NCBI RefSeq assembly: GCF_009925085.1
Contig: NZ_JAABNR010000003.1
Location: 62,001-126,000, forward strand
Origin: Stagnihabitans tardus
GTDB taxonomy: Bacteria; Pseudomonadota; Alphaproteobacteria; Rhodobacterales; Rhodobacteraceae
Length of the DNA stretch: 64,000 bases
Direction of reading: 5' to 3'
Positions 1 to 10,438 of this stretch are shown one piece after another (position 1 is the stretch's first letter; each line of letters opens with the position of its first letter). Under the pieces are notes generated by a model, which was not told where the DNA came from, searched no databases, and saw only the letters and a program-made list of their open reading frames with translations. The position numbers were made by a program, and so were the translations under genes.

Positions 1-617
1 CCAGTTTCTTCCGCGAGCCCGCGCATTTCGACTGGCTGGCCAAGACGGGCCTGCCCAGTCTTTGCGACAAGGGCGCAGGGCGCCTGCATCCCCTGACCAT
101 CTGGAGCGCGGCTTGTTCCACCGGGCCAGAGCTCTGGTCGGCCGGGATCGTGGTCGATCAATTCGCCCAAGCGATCCCGGGCGGGCTGCGCTGGGGGATG
201 ATCGGCACCGATATCTCGGCAAACGTGCTGCGGCGGGCGGCCGGGGCGGTCTTTAGCGCGACAGAGATGGCGGGCATCCGCGAGGAGGACAAGCGGCAGT
301 ATTTCCTGCGCTCGCGCCCTGGCGTGGCGACAGAGAACGGGATGCCGATCTTCCGCGTCGCGCCGGAATTGCGCAGCCGCGCCAGCTTTCTTCAGGCCAA
401 TTTGCTGCAACCCCTGCCCGACTTTCCGCTGGCCGACCTCGTCTTTCTGCGCAACGTCCTGATCTATTTCGCCCTCGAGGATCGCCAGACCTGCCTCGGC
501 CATGTCTGCGCAAGGATCCGCTCCGGCGGATATCTGCTCCTGGGGCACAGCGACAGCCACCATGGCCTGCCTCCCGGCCTGACCCAATGCGGCCCCTCGA
601 TCTTCCGAAAGGTATGA
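1..617 (+). CDS. cheR: Chemotaxis protein methyltransferase CheR, 5'-truncated by the window edge
   Basis: CheR transfers methyl groups from S-adenosylmethionine to glutamates of chemoreceptors and works against CheB in adaptation. The reading frame is open from base 3, so the N-terminal part lies outside the window and about 204 residues are visible. The visible part holds the FFRE stretch that opens the catalytic domain, a SAM-binding loop ([10 protein letters not shown], an altered form of the usual WSAGCSTGEE), GTDIS, and FLRNVLIYF followed by GGYLLLGHS, the hallmark C-terminal motifs of CheR. The stop TGA lies four bases before the cheB start, so the two are co-transcribed. Family assignment is secure; which chemotaxis cluster it belongs to cannot be seen. 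Confidence 0.95.
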   Translation, partial: SFFREPAHFDWLAKTGLPSLCDKGAGRLHPLTIWSAACSTGPELWSAGIVVDQFAQAIPGGLRWGMIGTDISANVLRRAAGAVFSATEMAGIREEDKRQYFLRSRPGVATENGMPIFRVAPELRSRASFLQANLLQPLPDFPLADLVFLRNVLIYFALEDRQTCLGHVCARIRSGGYLLLGHSDSHHGLPPGLTQCGPSIFRKV

Positions 618-621
618 GCCC

Positions 622-1728
622 ATGACCCACCAGCCCACAGCGATCCGACCTGCCGGCGGGAAGAAAGCAGGCGCGATCCGGGTCTTCATCGTCGACGACA
701 GCGCCGTCGTGCGGCGGGCGCTGACCGATATCCTTGCGGCCGACCCCAGGTTCGAGGTCATTGCCGCCGTCAACGACCCCTTCGCGGCGGCCGAAAGGCT
801 GCGGCATGTCCTGCCCGACGTGATCGTCCTGGATATCGAGATGCCGCGAATGGACGGCGTCACCTTCCTGAAGAAACTGATGGCGCAGCATCCGATCCCG
901 GTGGTCATCTGTTCGTCGCTGGTGGCCGACAAGTCCGAGACCTTGCTGGCCGCCCTGGCCGCCGGCGCGGTCGAGGTCATCGCCAAGCCGGAACTGGGCG
1001 TGAAGCAATTCCTGGAAGAGGCCGCCGCCCAGGTGCGGGAAGCGGTCTTTGCCGCCGCCCGCGCCAAGGTCAAGGTGATCCACAGCCCGCCACCCGTCGC
1101 GCCGAAACTCTCGGCCGATGCGATGCTGCCGGCACCCAGCGGCGCGGCCATGCTGCGAACGACCGAGAAGATCATCGCCATCGGCGCCTCGACCGGCGGG
1201 ACCGAAGCCCTGCGCGTCCTCCTGGAAAGCATGCCGATGGACTGCCCGCCCATCGTCATCGTGCAGCACATGCCCGAAAGCTTCACGGCGGCCTTCGCCA
1301 AAAGGCTGGATTCGATCTGCGCCATCACCGTGTCCGAGGCGCGCAACGGTGACCGGCTCTTGCGCGGCCATGCCCTGATCGCGCCGGGCAACAAGCACAC
1401 CCTGCTCGCCCGCTCGGGCGCCCATTACATGGTCGAGGTCCGCGACGGCCCCATGGTCTCGCGCCACCGGCCCTCGGTCGATGTGCTGTTTCGCTCGGTC
1501 GCGCGTTTTGCCGGGTCGAATGCGGTGGGGATCATCCTGACCGGCATGGGCGACGATGGGGCCAAGGGCATGAAAGAGATGCGCGACCTCGGCGCCTCGA
1601 CCATCGGGCAGAACGAGGCGAGCTGTGTCGTCTATGGCATGCCGAAAGAGGCCATGGCTGCCGGTGCCGTCGAGCAAGAGCTGCCGCTGGAGCGGATCGC
1701 GGCGGCAGCCCTGCGCTTGGCAAAATGA
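622..1728 (+). CDS. cheB: Protein-glutamate methylesterase/deamidase CheB
   Basis: CheB removes methyl groups from chemoreceptors and deamidates receptor glutamines; its receiver domain is phosphorylated by CheA. The 368-residue product has the full architecture. A receiver domain lies at about residues 20-140, with acidic pair Asp25-Asp26, phosphoacceptor Asp71 in [11 protein letters not shown] and Lys122. A linker follows, then the CheB esterase domain from about 183, with Ser190 in [10 protein letters not shown], His216 in [10 protein letters not shown] and Asp312 in GMGDDG, the expected catalytic triad. The ATG sits four bases after the cheR stop. Its stop codon abuts the stop of the convergent epimerase gene with no base between them, leaving no room for a terminator. 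Confidence 0.97.
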   Translation: MTHQPTAIRPAGGKKAGAIRVFIVDDSAVVRRALTDILAADPRFEVIAAVNDPFAAAERLRHVLPDVIVLDIEMPRMDGVTFLKKLMAQHPIPVVICSSLVADKSETLLAALAAGAVEVIAKPELGVKQFLEEAAAQVREAVFAAARAKVKVIHSPPPVAPKLSADAMLPAPSGAAMLRTTEKIIAIGASTGGTEALRVLLESMPMDCPPIVIVQHMPESFTAAFAKRLDSICAITVSEARNGDRLLRGHALIAPGNKHTLLARSGAHYMVEVRDGPMVSRHRPSVDVLFRSVARFAGSNAVGIILTGMGDDGAKGMKEMRDLGASTIGQNEASCVVYGMPKEAMAAGAVEQELPLERIAAAALRLAK

Positions 1729-2610
1729 TCAGACCAGGTCGCGCCAGTCGTAATTCTGCTTGAACCCCAGGACCTTGCGGATCTTGGCATTGGACAGCGG
1801 CGCGTCGAAGCCCTGCAGCTCCCCCTTGATCGGGGTCTTCGGCGCCACTTTCGCCAGGAAATCCCGCGTGGGCTCCCGCGCGGTGATATTGTCATTCACC
1901 GCGTTGAAGACCTGGTAGCCCAGACCGTCCTTGCGGACACAGAGGTCCACGATCTGGCCGAGGTCGCGGGCGTCGATATGGCTCCAGGCATTGCGCTTGC
2001 GGATCAAGGGGTTGGCGAGCCACTCGGGGAAGTTCGCATAGTCCTCGACCGACAGGACATTGCCGATCCGCAAGGCATAGATGTCGGCGCCGAAGCGTTC
2101 GGCAAAGGCGCGGGCGGTTTTCTCGCCGACCACCTTCGACAGGCCATAGGAGTCCATCGGGTCGACGTCATAATCCTCGGTCAGCGGGAATTCCTTGTAG
2201 TCGCGGTCGCCTTCCGCAAAGCAGACGCCATAGGTCGTCTCGGAGGAGGCCACGATGACCTTGCGGATCCCCAGCTTCATCGCGGCCTCGATCACGTTGT
2301 AGGTCGAAGTCACGTTTTCGATGAAGGTCGCATTGTCCGGCCGCATCAGGATGCGCGGCACAGCGGCGAAATGGACGACCGCATCCGGGCGTGCCGGGCC
2401 GCCCGGCGCGGCATAGCCCTCATAGCCGAAATGGCAGGAGAGCGCGTTCATCGTTTCGCCGCCATCGGTCAGATCGGCCAGGAGCGTATGGACGCCGGGG
2501 TGGTTCAGGACCACCCGGTCGACGTTCAGGACCTGGTGACCCTGGGCCAGCAGATAGGGGATGACGTCACGCCCGGCCTTGCCCGAGCCTCCAGTGAAAA
2601 CGATGCGCAT
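1729..2610 (-). CDS. NAD(P)-dependent epimerase/dehydratase (extended SDR)
   Basis: The 293-residue product is an NAD-dependent nucleotide-sugar-type epimerase or dehydrogenase of the extended SDR family. It has the cofactor glycine motif GGSGKAG at residues 7-13, DLTD and VHFAAVP in the core, the catalytic serine region SSETTYG near 122 and YxxxK as Tyr155/Lys159 (SYGLSK). The ATG overlaps the stop of the upstream aldo/keto reductase (ATGA), so the two are translationally coupled. The substrate is not evident; relatives act on UDP-sugars, uronates or free sugars. Pairing with an aldo/keto reductase behind a LacI-type palindrome suggests sugar or sugar-acid catabolism rather than envelope polysaccharide synthesis. 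That is inference. Confidence 0.85.
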   Translation of the reverse strand: MRIVFTGGSGKAGRDVIPYLLAQGHQVLNVDRVVLNHPGVHTLLADLTDGGETMNALSCHFGYEGYAAPGGPARPDAVVHFAAVPRILMRPDNATFIENVTSTYNVIEAAMKLGIRKVIVASSETTYGVCFAEGDRDYKEFPLTEDYDVDPMDSYGLSKVVGEKTARAFAERFGADIYALRIGNVLSVEDYANFPEWLANPLIRKRNAWSHIDARDLGQIVDLCVRKDGLGYQVFNAVNDNITAREPTRDFLAKVAPKTPIKGELQGFDAPLSNAKIRKVLGFKQNYDWRDLV

Positions 2611-3629
2611 CAGTCGCTGAGCCCCCGCCACAGATCGATGCCGCCTTCGGTGGCATGATGGTTGATATCGGCCAATTCGGCCTCGGTGAAAGACAGATTC
2701 TTCAAGGACTCCAAGGAGTCGTCCAGCTGCGCCACGTTGCGCGCCCCGATCAGGGCCGAGGTGACGCGCGGATCGCGCAGCACCCAGGCGATGGCCATCT
2801 GCGCCAGGCTCTGCCCGCGCTGCTTGGCGATCTCGTTCAGCGCGCGGATGCGGCCCAAGTTTTCCTCGGTCAGGAGCTTCATGTTGAAGGACCCGCCCTT
2901 GGCCGCCCGCGCATCCTGCGGCACGCCGTCGAGGTATTTCGCCGTCAGCATCCCCTGGCCCAGGGGCGAGAAGGCGATGCAGCCCGCGCCGACCTCTTCC
3001 AGCGCGTCCAGAAGACCAAATTCGATCCAGCGGTTGACCAGCGAATAGCTGGGCTGGTGGATCAAAAGCGGCACGCCCTCGGACCGAAGAATCGCGGCGG
3101 CCTGTTTCGTCCGCTCCGGCCCATAGGAGGAGATGCCGACATAAAGCGCCTTGCCCTGGCGGTGCAGCTGCACCAGGGCCGACATGGTCTCCTCCAGCGG
3201 CACGTCCAGGGTGGGGCGGTGCGAGTAGAAAATGTCGAAATAGTCGAGCCCCATGCGGCGAAGGCTTTGATCGGCCGAGGCCAGCACATGTTTGCGCGAC
3301 CCGCCCAGGCCATAGGGGCCGGGCCACATGTCCCAACCGGCTTTCGACGAAATGATCAGCTCGTCGCGATGCGCCTTGAAGTCCTTGGCGAAGATGATGC
3401 CGAAATTCTCCTCCGCCGAGCCATAGGGGGGGCCGTAGTTGTTGGCGAGGTCGAAATGGGTGACGCCGCGGTCAAAGGCGCGGCGCAGGACGGCGCGGTA
3501 GGTCTCGAAGACATCGGTGCCGCCGAAGTTCTGCCAGAGCCCCAGCGAAATCGCCGGCAGCAAAAGCCCGGAGCGCCCGCTGCGGCGATATTGCATCTGG
3601 TCGTAACGGTCTGGGGCGGCGAGATACAT
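2610..3629 (-). CDS. Aldo/keto reductase, YghZ / L-glyceraldehyde-3-phosphate reductase type
   Basis: This 339-residue NADPH-dependent aldo/keto reductase resembles E. coli YghZ (L-glyceraldehyde 3-phosphate reductase, AKR14). The catalytic tetrad is visible as Asp60 and Tyr65 in FDLANNYGPPYGSAEE, Lys96 in SSKAGW and His137 in YSHRPT. The C-terminal cofactor region ALIGARN is also present. Length matches the family (about 345). The ATG at 3629 is preceded by an AGGAG-like sequence. It is first in a two-gene operon with the epimerase. A LacI-type palindrome (3685-3698) lies about 55 bp upstream. True substrate unknown; this family accepts several aldehydes. Confidence 0.88.
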   Translation of the reverse strand: MYLAAPDRYDQMQYRRSGRSGLLLPAISLGLWQNFGGTDVFETYRAVLRRAFDRGVTHFDLANNYGPPYGSAEENFGIIFAKDFKAHRDELIISSKAGWDMWPGPYGLGGSRKHVLASADQSLRRMGLDYFDIFYSHRPTLDVPLEETMSALVQLHRQGKALYVGISSYGPERTKQAAAILRSEGVPLLIHQPSYSLVNRWIEFGLLDALEEVGAGCIAFSPLGQGMLTAKYLDGVPQDARAAKGGSFNMKLLTEENLGRIRALNEIAKQRGQSLAQMAIAWVLRDPRVTSALIGARNVAQLDDSLESLKNLSFTEAELADINHHATEGGIDLWRGLSD

Positions 3630-3684
3630 TCGGGGCTCCTTCTGGCTGAGGCACAGAGCTAGTCCCCCTTGCCCGGGGTTTCAA

Positions 3685-3698
3685 GGAAAACGTTTGCC
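3685..3698. promoter_or_regulatory. Probable LacI-family operator upstream of the aldo/keto reductase operon
   Basis: GGAAAACGTTTGCC is an imperfect palindrome around AAACGTTT and matches 13 of 14 positions of the perfect palindrome GGAAAACGTTTTCC found just upstream of the LacI gene at 11206. Central CG and AAACGTTT cores are typical of LacI-family operators. The position upstream of the minus-strand start at 3629 fits a repressor site. Confidence 0.55.
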
Positions 3699-3853
3699 GC
3701 TGCGGAGACCCCGGGGAGTCTGTCTGCTTCCCGGACCCCGCCGAGGATCTTCTTGGACCAGTGAAATGGAGCGGGAAAGGCTGTGGGAAGGAAATCGGTT
3801 TTTCTTTCTGGATCATCATCTTGCTGCGCAGCGAAACATGCTTGACGAAGCGT

Positions 3854-3871
3854 AAATGCTGCGCAGCATTT
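3854..3871. repeat. 18-bp perfect palindrome
   Basis: AAATGCTGCGCAGCATTT is a perfect 9+9 bp palindrome with no spacer. It lies between the end of recQ and the start of the aldo/keto reductase operon. A related TTGCTGCGCAGCG stands about 25 bp away at 3830. It could be a protein-binding dyad or a 3'-end structure; no T-run follows on either strand. Confidence 0.4.
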
Positions 3872-3889
3872 GCCATCTTGCGCAGGGCT

Positions 3890-3911
3890 GCTCCGGGCCC
3901 CGACCCGGAGC
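3890..3911 (-). terminator. GC-rich hairpin directly after recQ
   Basis: Eight-bp arms GCTCCGGG and CCCGGAGC with a six-base loop start two bases past the recQ stop codon. There is no T-tract, so it is either a weak intrinsic terminator or an mRNA 3'-end stabiliser. Confidence 0.4.
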
Positions 3912-3912
3912 C

Positions 3913-5961
<2,049 letters not shown>

Positions 5962-6014
5962 GGGGTCAATCTGGAACACATGGGACTTATGCCCCAATCC
6001 TGGTTAAGGCCGGG

Positions 6015-6302
6015 TTAATGGAAGCTGTAGAGGTTGTTGCGGACCACGATTTCCAGCGCATAGATCGCCAGAAGCACGATCAGCGGCGCAAAGTCGATGC
6101 CGCCGCCGATCGGGATCAGGCGACGGACGCGGCCATAGACCGGCTCCAGCGTGCGGTTCAGCCCGTACCAGATCTGCGCGACCAGGGGCTGGCGCAGGTT
6201 CAGGACCTGGAAGTTGATCAGCCAGCTCATGATGACATGGACAAGGACGATCCAGCGGGCGACGCCCAGGACCAGGAGAAGGATTTGCAGGATCGACGTC
6301 AT
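6015..6302 (-). CDS. YggT family membrane protein
   Basis: A 95-residue inner-membrane protein with two hydrophobic segments (residues about 4-24 and 68-86) joined by a basic loop. The pattern around RTLEPVYGRVRRLIPIGGGIDFAPLIVLL is the conserved YggT signature. YggT proteins have been linked to cell division, osmotic stress and membrane integrity, without a firm biochemical role. The ATG at 6302 is chosen because GGGAAG lies six bases upstream. The gene is divergent from the MFS permease at 6418 and ends 53 bp before the recQ start. Confidence 0.88.
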   Translation of the reverse strand: MTSILQILLLVLGVARWIVLVHVIMSWLINFQVLNLRQPLVAQIWYGLNRTLEPVYGRVRRLIPIGGGIDFAPLIVLLAIYALEIVVRNNLYSFH

Positions 6303-6417
6303 GAGCTTCCCTTTCGGTTGCGTAGATGTGGTAGCTTGAACCCGGGGCTTCCGCAATCTCTGGCTTGCTTAATTGCGGGGCTTGGGGCTTCATCGCGGGA
6401 AAAGATGGGGTTGTGGC

Positions 6418-7782
6418 ATGGGAACGGCAAGCCAGGTTTCGGCAAGGCGGCGCATCTGGGGCTGGTGGTTCTTCGACTGGGCAAGCCAGCCCTATAACAC
6501 CCTGCTTCTTACTTTTGTCTTTGGCCCCTATTTCCAGCAGGTCGCCACGGCGCATTTCGCGACCCAGGGCCTGGCCCCCGAGGCCGCCAGCGCCGCGGCC
6601 CAGGCCTATTGGGGTTGGGGCCAGTCGATCACCGGCATCCTGATCGCGGTCCTGGCGCCCCTGCTCGGCGCATTTGCCGATGGCGCGGGGCGGCGGATGC
6701 CCTGGATCTGGGGCTTTTCGGGGCTTTATGTGCTCGGCTCCTTCATGCTGTGGTTCCTGATCCCCTCCTCCCCCGACCTCTTGATGGCGCAGATCTGGTT
6801 CGGCCTCGGCCTGATCGGGATGGAGTTCGCGACGATCTTCACCAATGCCCTGATGCCCGACCTTTGCGACGACGAGGAAATGGGCAAGGTCTCGGGCTAT
6901 GGTTTCGCCTTTGGCTACCTGGGCGGGATCCTGGCGCTGGTCGTCATGCTTCTGTTCTTGGCCGAGAACGGCGCGACGGGCAAGACGCTGATCGGGCTGG
7001 ACCCTCTCTTTGGCCTGGACGCCACCGCGCGGGAGGGGACGCGGTCGGTCGGGCCCTTTACCGCGCTGTGGTTCGTGGTCTTCATGGCGCCCTTCTTCCT
7101 GTGGGTGCGCGAGGTGCCAAGGGTGGCGACAGGCGCGGGCCGCGCGCTGCAAAGCCTGATGACCCTGATCCGCAGCCTGCCGCAAAGGCCCTCGCTGTTT
7201 GCCCATCTTGGGTCCTCGATGATCTACCGCGACGCCTTGAACGCGCTTTATGCCTTTGGCGGGGTCTATGCGGCGGGGGTCCTGGGGTGGAGCATCACCC
7301 AGATCGGCGTCTTCGGCATCGCGGGGGCCTTGGCGGCGGCGGTCTTCTCCTGGATCGGAGGCCGGGCGGATTCGGCGCGGGGGCCGAAGCCCGTGATGGT
7401 CGTCTCGATCTGGGTGCTGATCGCGGTTTGCCTGGTGATCGCAGGGATGACGCCGGAGAGCTTCTACGGCGTGGCGCTGGCGCCGGGCATGGCGGACAAG
7501 ATCTTCTACGCCTGCGGCATGCTGATCGGGGCGGCGGGGGGGACGCTGCAATCCTCGTCGCGGACGATGATGGTCTTCCACACCACGCCCCAGCATGCGA
7601 CCGAGGGCTTCGGGCTTTATGCTTTGTCGGGCAAGGTGACCTCCTTCATTGCGCCGGCGGCGGTGGCCTTGGCCACGACGATCAGCGGAAGCCAACGCAT
7701 GGGCATTGCCATCCCCCTGATCCTGTTGTTCCTTCTGGGGATGGTGCTGCTGGGCTGGGTGAAGCCCAAGGGGGAGAGATGA
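6418..7782 (+). CDS. MFS transporter of the UMF1 / Atg22-like family
   Basis: A 454-residue polytopic membrane protein with about 12 hydrophobic stretches. The opening WGWWFFDWASQPYNTLLLTF is the signature of the UMF1 (Atg22-like) branch of the major facilitator superfamily. PLLGAFADGAGRRMPWIW matches the MFS loop 2-3 motif. Substrates of bacterial UMF1 proteins are mostly unknown; yeast Atg22 exports amino acids from the vacuole. The stop overlaps the start of mepA by ATGA, giving translational coupling. The start at 6418 is the first ATG before the conserved N-terminus. Confidence 0.85.
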   Translation: MGTASQVSARRRIWGWWFFDWASQPYNTLLLTFVFGPYFQQVATAHFATQGLAPEAASAAAQAYWGWGQSITGILIAVLAPLLGAFADGAGRRMPWIWGFSGLYVLGSFMLWFLIPSSPDLLMAQIWFGLGLIGMEFATIFTNALMPDLCDDEEMGKVSGYGFAFGYLGGILALVVMLLFLAENGATGKTLIGLDPLFGLDATAREGTRSVGPFTALWFVVFMAPFFLWVREVPRVATGAGRALQSLMTLIRSLPQRPSLFAHLGSSMIYRDALNALYAFGGVYAAGVLGWSITQIGVFGIAGALAAAVFSWIGGRADSARGPKPVMVVSIWVLIAVCLVIAGMTPESFYGVALAPGMADKIFYACGMLIGAAGGTLQSSSRTMMVFHTTPQHATEGFGLYALSGKVTSFIAPAAVALATTISGSQRMGIAIPLILLFLLGMVLLGWVKPKGER

Positions 7783-8675
7783 AAAGCTGGATCAAGGCCC
7801 TGGCGCTGGCCGCCGGACTGGCGCTGGCCGCCGGGGGGGGCTCTGCCGAAACCACGGCCGCCAAGCTCTTTGCCGCCGTCCCCCTGCCGACTTCGGGACC
7901 TGCGATGCCCGTGGGCTCCACCTCCCGCGGTTGCGCGGCGGGGAATGTCGAATTGGCCGAAAGCGGGCCGACCTGGCAGGCCATGCGCCTGTCGCGCAAC
8001 CGCAATTGGGGCCAGCCGGTGCTGGTGCAGTATATCATGGACCTCTCGGCCGCCGTCACCCAGGTCGGCTGGAAGGGGCTTTACGTCGGCGACCTGAGCC
8101 AACCGCGCGGCGGGCCGTCGGCCTCCAGCCATGCCAGCCACCAGACCGGGCTGGACGTGGACATCTGGTACACGATGCCCGACCGGCTGGACCTGTCGCG
8201 CAAGCAGCGCGAAAAGCTCTCGGCCATCTCGATCCGGACCGAGGATCAGCTTTCGGTCAACGGCAACTACTCGCAGGCCCATCGCGAGATGCTGCGGCTG
8301 GCGGCCTTGGACCCGCGCGTCGACCGGATTTTCGTCGCCGCCGCCATCAAGATCGAGATCTGCAAGACCGCCACTGCCGCCGACAAGGCTTGGCTGCAAA
8401 AGCTGCGCCCTGCGGCGGGGCATGATGACCATATGCATGTCCGCCTGAAATGCCCCAAGGGCGCGACCCAATGCGAGACGCAGACACCCTCGGTGTCGGA
8501 GCTGTCGAAGGGCGGCAATGGCTGCGATGACACGCTGATGTGGTGGGTCTCGGATGAATACCTGCACCCGAAGCCGGTGAAAAACGCCCCGAAGACGCCG
8601 CCCAAGAAGCACCCGCGCCAATATGTCATGTCCGACCTGCCAGCCCAATGCGCTTCCGTTCTCTCGGCCGACTGA
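7779..8675 (+). CDS. mepA: Penicillin-insensitive murein endopeptidase MepA
   Basis: MepA is a periplasmic LAS-type zinc metallopeptidase that cleaves the D-Ala-mDAP cross-links of peptidoglycan. The 298-residue product starts with a signal peptide (MKSWIKALALAAGLALAAGG, likely cut before residue 25). The zinc-site motifs are SHASHQTGLDVDIW (His121, Asp128) and GHDDHMHVRL, with C-terminal WWVSDEYLHP, all typical of MepA. The start overlaps the MFS stop. A conserved extension of about 40 basic, proline- and lysine-containing residues ends the protein. The last 28 bp overlap the next gene. Confidence 0.95.
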   Translation: MKSWIKALALAAGLALAAGGGSAETTAAKLFAAVPLPTSGPAMPVGSTSRGCAAGNVELAESGPTWQAMRLSRNRNWGQPVLVQYIMDLSAAVTQVGWKGLYVGDLSQPRGGPSASSHASHQTGLDVDIWYTMPDRLDLSRKQREKLSAISIRTEDQLSVNGNYSQAHREMLRLAALDPRVDRIFVAAAIKIEICKTATAADKAWLQKLRPAAGHDDHMHVRLKCPKGATQCETQTPSVSELSKGGNGCDDTLMWWVSDEYLHPKPVKNAPKTPPKKHPRQYVMSDLPAQCASVLSAD

Positions 8676-9520
8676 TCCTTGGCCTCTGGCTGGTCGGCAT
8701 GCAAAGCAGCGCCGGGCCGCTGCCCGCAGAGGGCTGGCTGCAAAGCCATGACCTGAAAGGGCTTCCGGGCGGAGGATATTCGGCGCTGCATCTGTCGCCG
8801 GATGGGCTGCGCGGCCTGGTGATGACCGACAAGGGCGGGCTGATGCGGCTGAGCCTGACGCGGGACGCCGAAGGACGGATCACGAAGGTCAAGGCCGGGC
8901 GGCTGGAGCCGATCCTCGACACCAATGGCAAGCCGCTCCGCCCCGGGCAAAACGACACCGAGGGGCTTGCGGTTGCGGCGGACGGGCGGCTCTGGATCTC
9001 GACCGAGGGCACGGCGCGGGTCCTGGCCTTTGACGCCCTCGGCGCGGTGCCCCAGCGGATGCGGCGCCCCATGGTCTTCGCCCGCTTCCCGCCGAACACC
9101 GCCTTCGAGGCCCTGGCACTCTCCCCCCAAGGCGAGCTCTGGCTGATCCCCGAGGCGCCGCTGACCCCCGGCCTCCTTCCGGTCTATGTCTGGTCGGGCA
9201 CGGATTGGGAGGAGCGCCATACCCTGAAGGCCGATCCCTTCTGGCTGGTCGCCGATGCCGCCTTCGACGACCGGGGGCGGCTTTACCTCCTGGAGCGGCT
9301 CTTCGCCGGCCCCGCCGGTTTCGCCAGCCGTTTGCGCCGCTTCGACATCGGCGCGACGGAGGGAGAGGTCATCCTGCGAACCCCGCTCGGCGCCCATGAC
9401 AACCTGGAGGGGCTGAGCCTCTGGCGCGACACGGAGGGCCTGCGGGCCTCGATGGTCTCGGACGACAATTTCCTGAAGGTCTTTCGCGCGGAACTGGTGG
9501 AATATCGCTTGCCGGATTGA
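8648..9520 (+). CDS. Esterase-like activity of phytase family protein (secreted)
   Basis: A 290-residue protein with an N-terminal signal-like segment (MRFRSLGRLILGLWLVGMQ, then a cut near SSAG). The body fits the phytase-like esterase family, a beta-propeller fold, with GGYSALHLSPDG near the start, NDTEGLAVAADGRLWISTEG in the middle and DNLEGLSLW before the end. The acidic DTEGL and NLEGL repeats are the recognisable conserved blocks. Substrate unknown. It overlaps the mepA coding end by 28 bp, so it is the third gene of an MFS-mepA-esterase operon. It probably acts in the periplasm or outside the cell. Confidence 0.8.
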   Translation: MRFRSLGRLILGLWLVGMQSSAGPLPAEGWLQSHDLKGLPGGGYSALHLSPDGLRGLVMTDKGGLMRLSLTRDAEGRITKVKAGRLEPILDTNGKPLRPGQNDTEGLAVAADGRLWISTEGTARVLAFDALGAVPQRMRRPMVFARFPPNTAFEALALSPQGELWLIPEAPLTPGLLPVYVWSGTDWEERHTLKADPFWLVADAAFDDRGRLYLLERLFAGPAGFASRLRRFDIGATEGEVILRTPLGAHDNLEGLSLWRDTEGLRASMVSDDNFLKVFRAELVEYRLPD

Positions 9521-9592
9521 CCGGAGCGGCGTATCTGCCGCCCGTCCCATCATGGGCCAAGTCTCCGCGACCTTGTAAAAAACGGAAATGAC

Positions 9593-10210
9593 ATGAAAAC
9601 GCTTCTGCCTGGCATCACTGCCATGGCGATCCTCGTGGTCGCTTCGAATATCCTCGTGAACCACCCGCTCGGCGCCTATCTCACCTGGGGCGCGCTGACC
9701 TATCCCTTCACCTTCCTCGTCAACGATGTGATCAACCGGCTGGAGGGCAAGCGCGCGGCGCGCATCGTCGTGCTGGCGGGCTTCGTCGTGGGCCTGGCCT
9801 GTTCGGTCGTGGCCGCGCAGATCCCCGGCCTGACCACGCTGCGCATCGCCTTGGGCTCTCTGACCGCCTTCGCGCTGGGCCAGCTTCTGGACATCACCAT
9901 CTTCGACCGCCTGCGCCGCGCGGCCTGGTGGCGGGCGCCCCTGGTGGCGACGATCTTCGGCTCGACGCTCGACTCCGTCGTCTTCTTCACGATCGCCTTC
10001 GCCGGTTTCCTGACCTTCCTGGAGCCCGGAAACGACGTGAGCTGGGCGGGTGAGATCGGGCCCCTGCTGGGCTGGGGCCCCCTCGTGCCCTACTGGGTTT
10101 CGCTGGGCCTGGCCGACTGGGCGGTCAAATTTGCCATCGCCTTGTTCGGTCTGCTGCCATTCCGTCTAATTATCGCGAAATTGGCCCGGCCGAGCGCGGA
10201 AAGCTTTTGA
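9593..10210 (+). CDS. VUT family / YhhQ-type queuosine precursor transporter
   Basis: A 205-residue integral membrane protein with about six hydrophobic helices. ANHPLGAYLTWGALTYPFTFLVND-type sequence at residues 22-45 and GQLLDITIFDRLR at about 101-113 match the VUT/YhhQ family. E. coli YhhQ imports the queuosine precursors preQ0/preQ1. The clustered aromatic and Asp residues in LTYPFTFLVNDVINRL are the family signature. I looked for a preQ1 riboswitch in the 72 bp upstream and do not see one. The stop overlaps a TTGACA (10207-10212), a possible -35 for the following small ORF. Confidence 0.88.
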   Translation: MKTLLPGITAMAILVVASNILVNHPLGAYLTWGALTYPFTFLVNDVINRLEGKRAARIVVLAGFVVGLACSVVAAQIPGLTTLRIALGSLTAFALGQLLDITIFDRLRRAAWWRAPLVATIFGSTLDSVVFFTIAFAGFLTFLEPGNDVSWAGEIGPLLGWGPLVPYWVSLGLADWAVKFAIALFGLLPFRLIIAKLARPSAESF

Positions 10211-10271
10211 CAAAGCGCGAAACCCTGTCAGACTCACCCTATCGATAACCAATTCGAAAGGAGGTGATCCA

Positions 10272-10328
10272 GTGTCGAGAGTGATATTGGAGAGAGGTGT
10301 CGGGACAGCCGGGAGGATGATTTTCTAA
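10272..10328 (+). CDS. 18-residue ORF behind a 15-base perfect Shine-Dalgarno
   Basis: GTG-initiated frame encoding MSRVILERGVGTAGRMIF. Just upstream, GAAAGGAGGTGATCC (10256-10270) is an unbroken complement of the canonical 3' end of 16S rRNA (GGATCACCTCCTTTC). That is far longer than a usual ribosome binding site and ends one base before the GTG, so the GAGG core is about 8 bases from the start. The ORF ends at 10328. An intrinsic terminator (10401-10431) separates it from arfB. It may be a translated small protein, a regulatory leader peptide or a ribosome-sequestering RNA. I do not recognise the peptide. Coding potential rests on the RBS alone. Confidence 0.55.
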   Translation: MSRVILERGVGTAGRMIF

Positions 10329-10400
10329 GGGCAACCCCTTGAAAAATCTAATCCAGGTTGGATGGATGCCCTAACTGGCCCATCTCCTTGGAACTCGGGA

Positions 10401-10431
10401 AGGGTCGCATCGCGCGACCCTTTCTCGTTTT
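10401..10431 (+). terminator. Intrinsic terminator immediately upstream of arfB
   Basis: Eight-bp arms AGGGTCGC and GCGACCCT with a five-base loop, followed by TTCTCGTTTT. The structure ends about eight bases before the arfB ATG at 10439. It looks like a genuine rho-independent terminator or attenuator inside the arfB leader, downstream of the 18-codon ORF. Confidence 0.75.
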
Positions 10432-10438
10432 GGAAACC

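Noticed and set aside
5962-5997. TTG start extending recQ by 12 residues
   Set aside because: Known RecQ proteins start close to the ATG at 5961, and no better RBS supports the TTG.
9521-9592. A preQ1 riboswitch before the queuosine transporter gene
   Set aside because: An A-rich stretch is present, but the required stem and C-rich loop could not be formed.
10239-10250. CTATCGATAACC near the small ORF, close to the GntR-type operator GTTATCGATAAC
   Set aside because: Two of the outer bases differ and the palindrome is incomplete; with no gluconate gene near it I regard it as chance.
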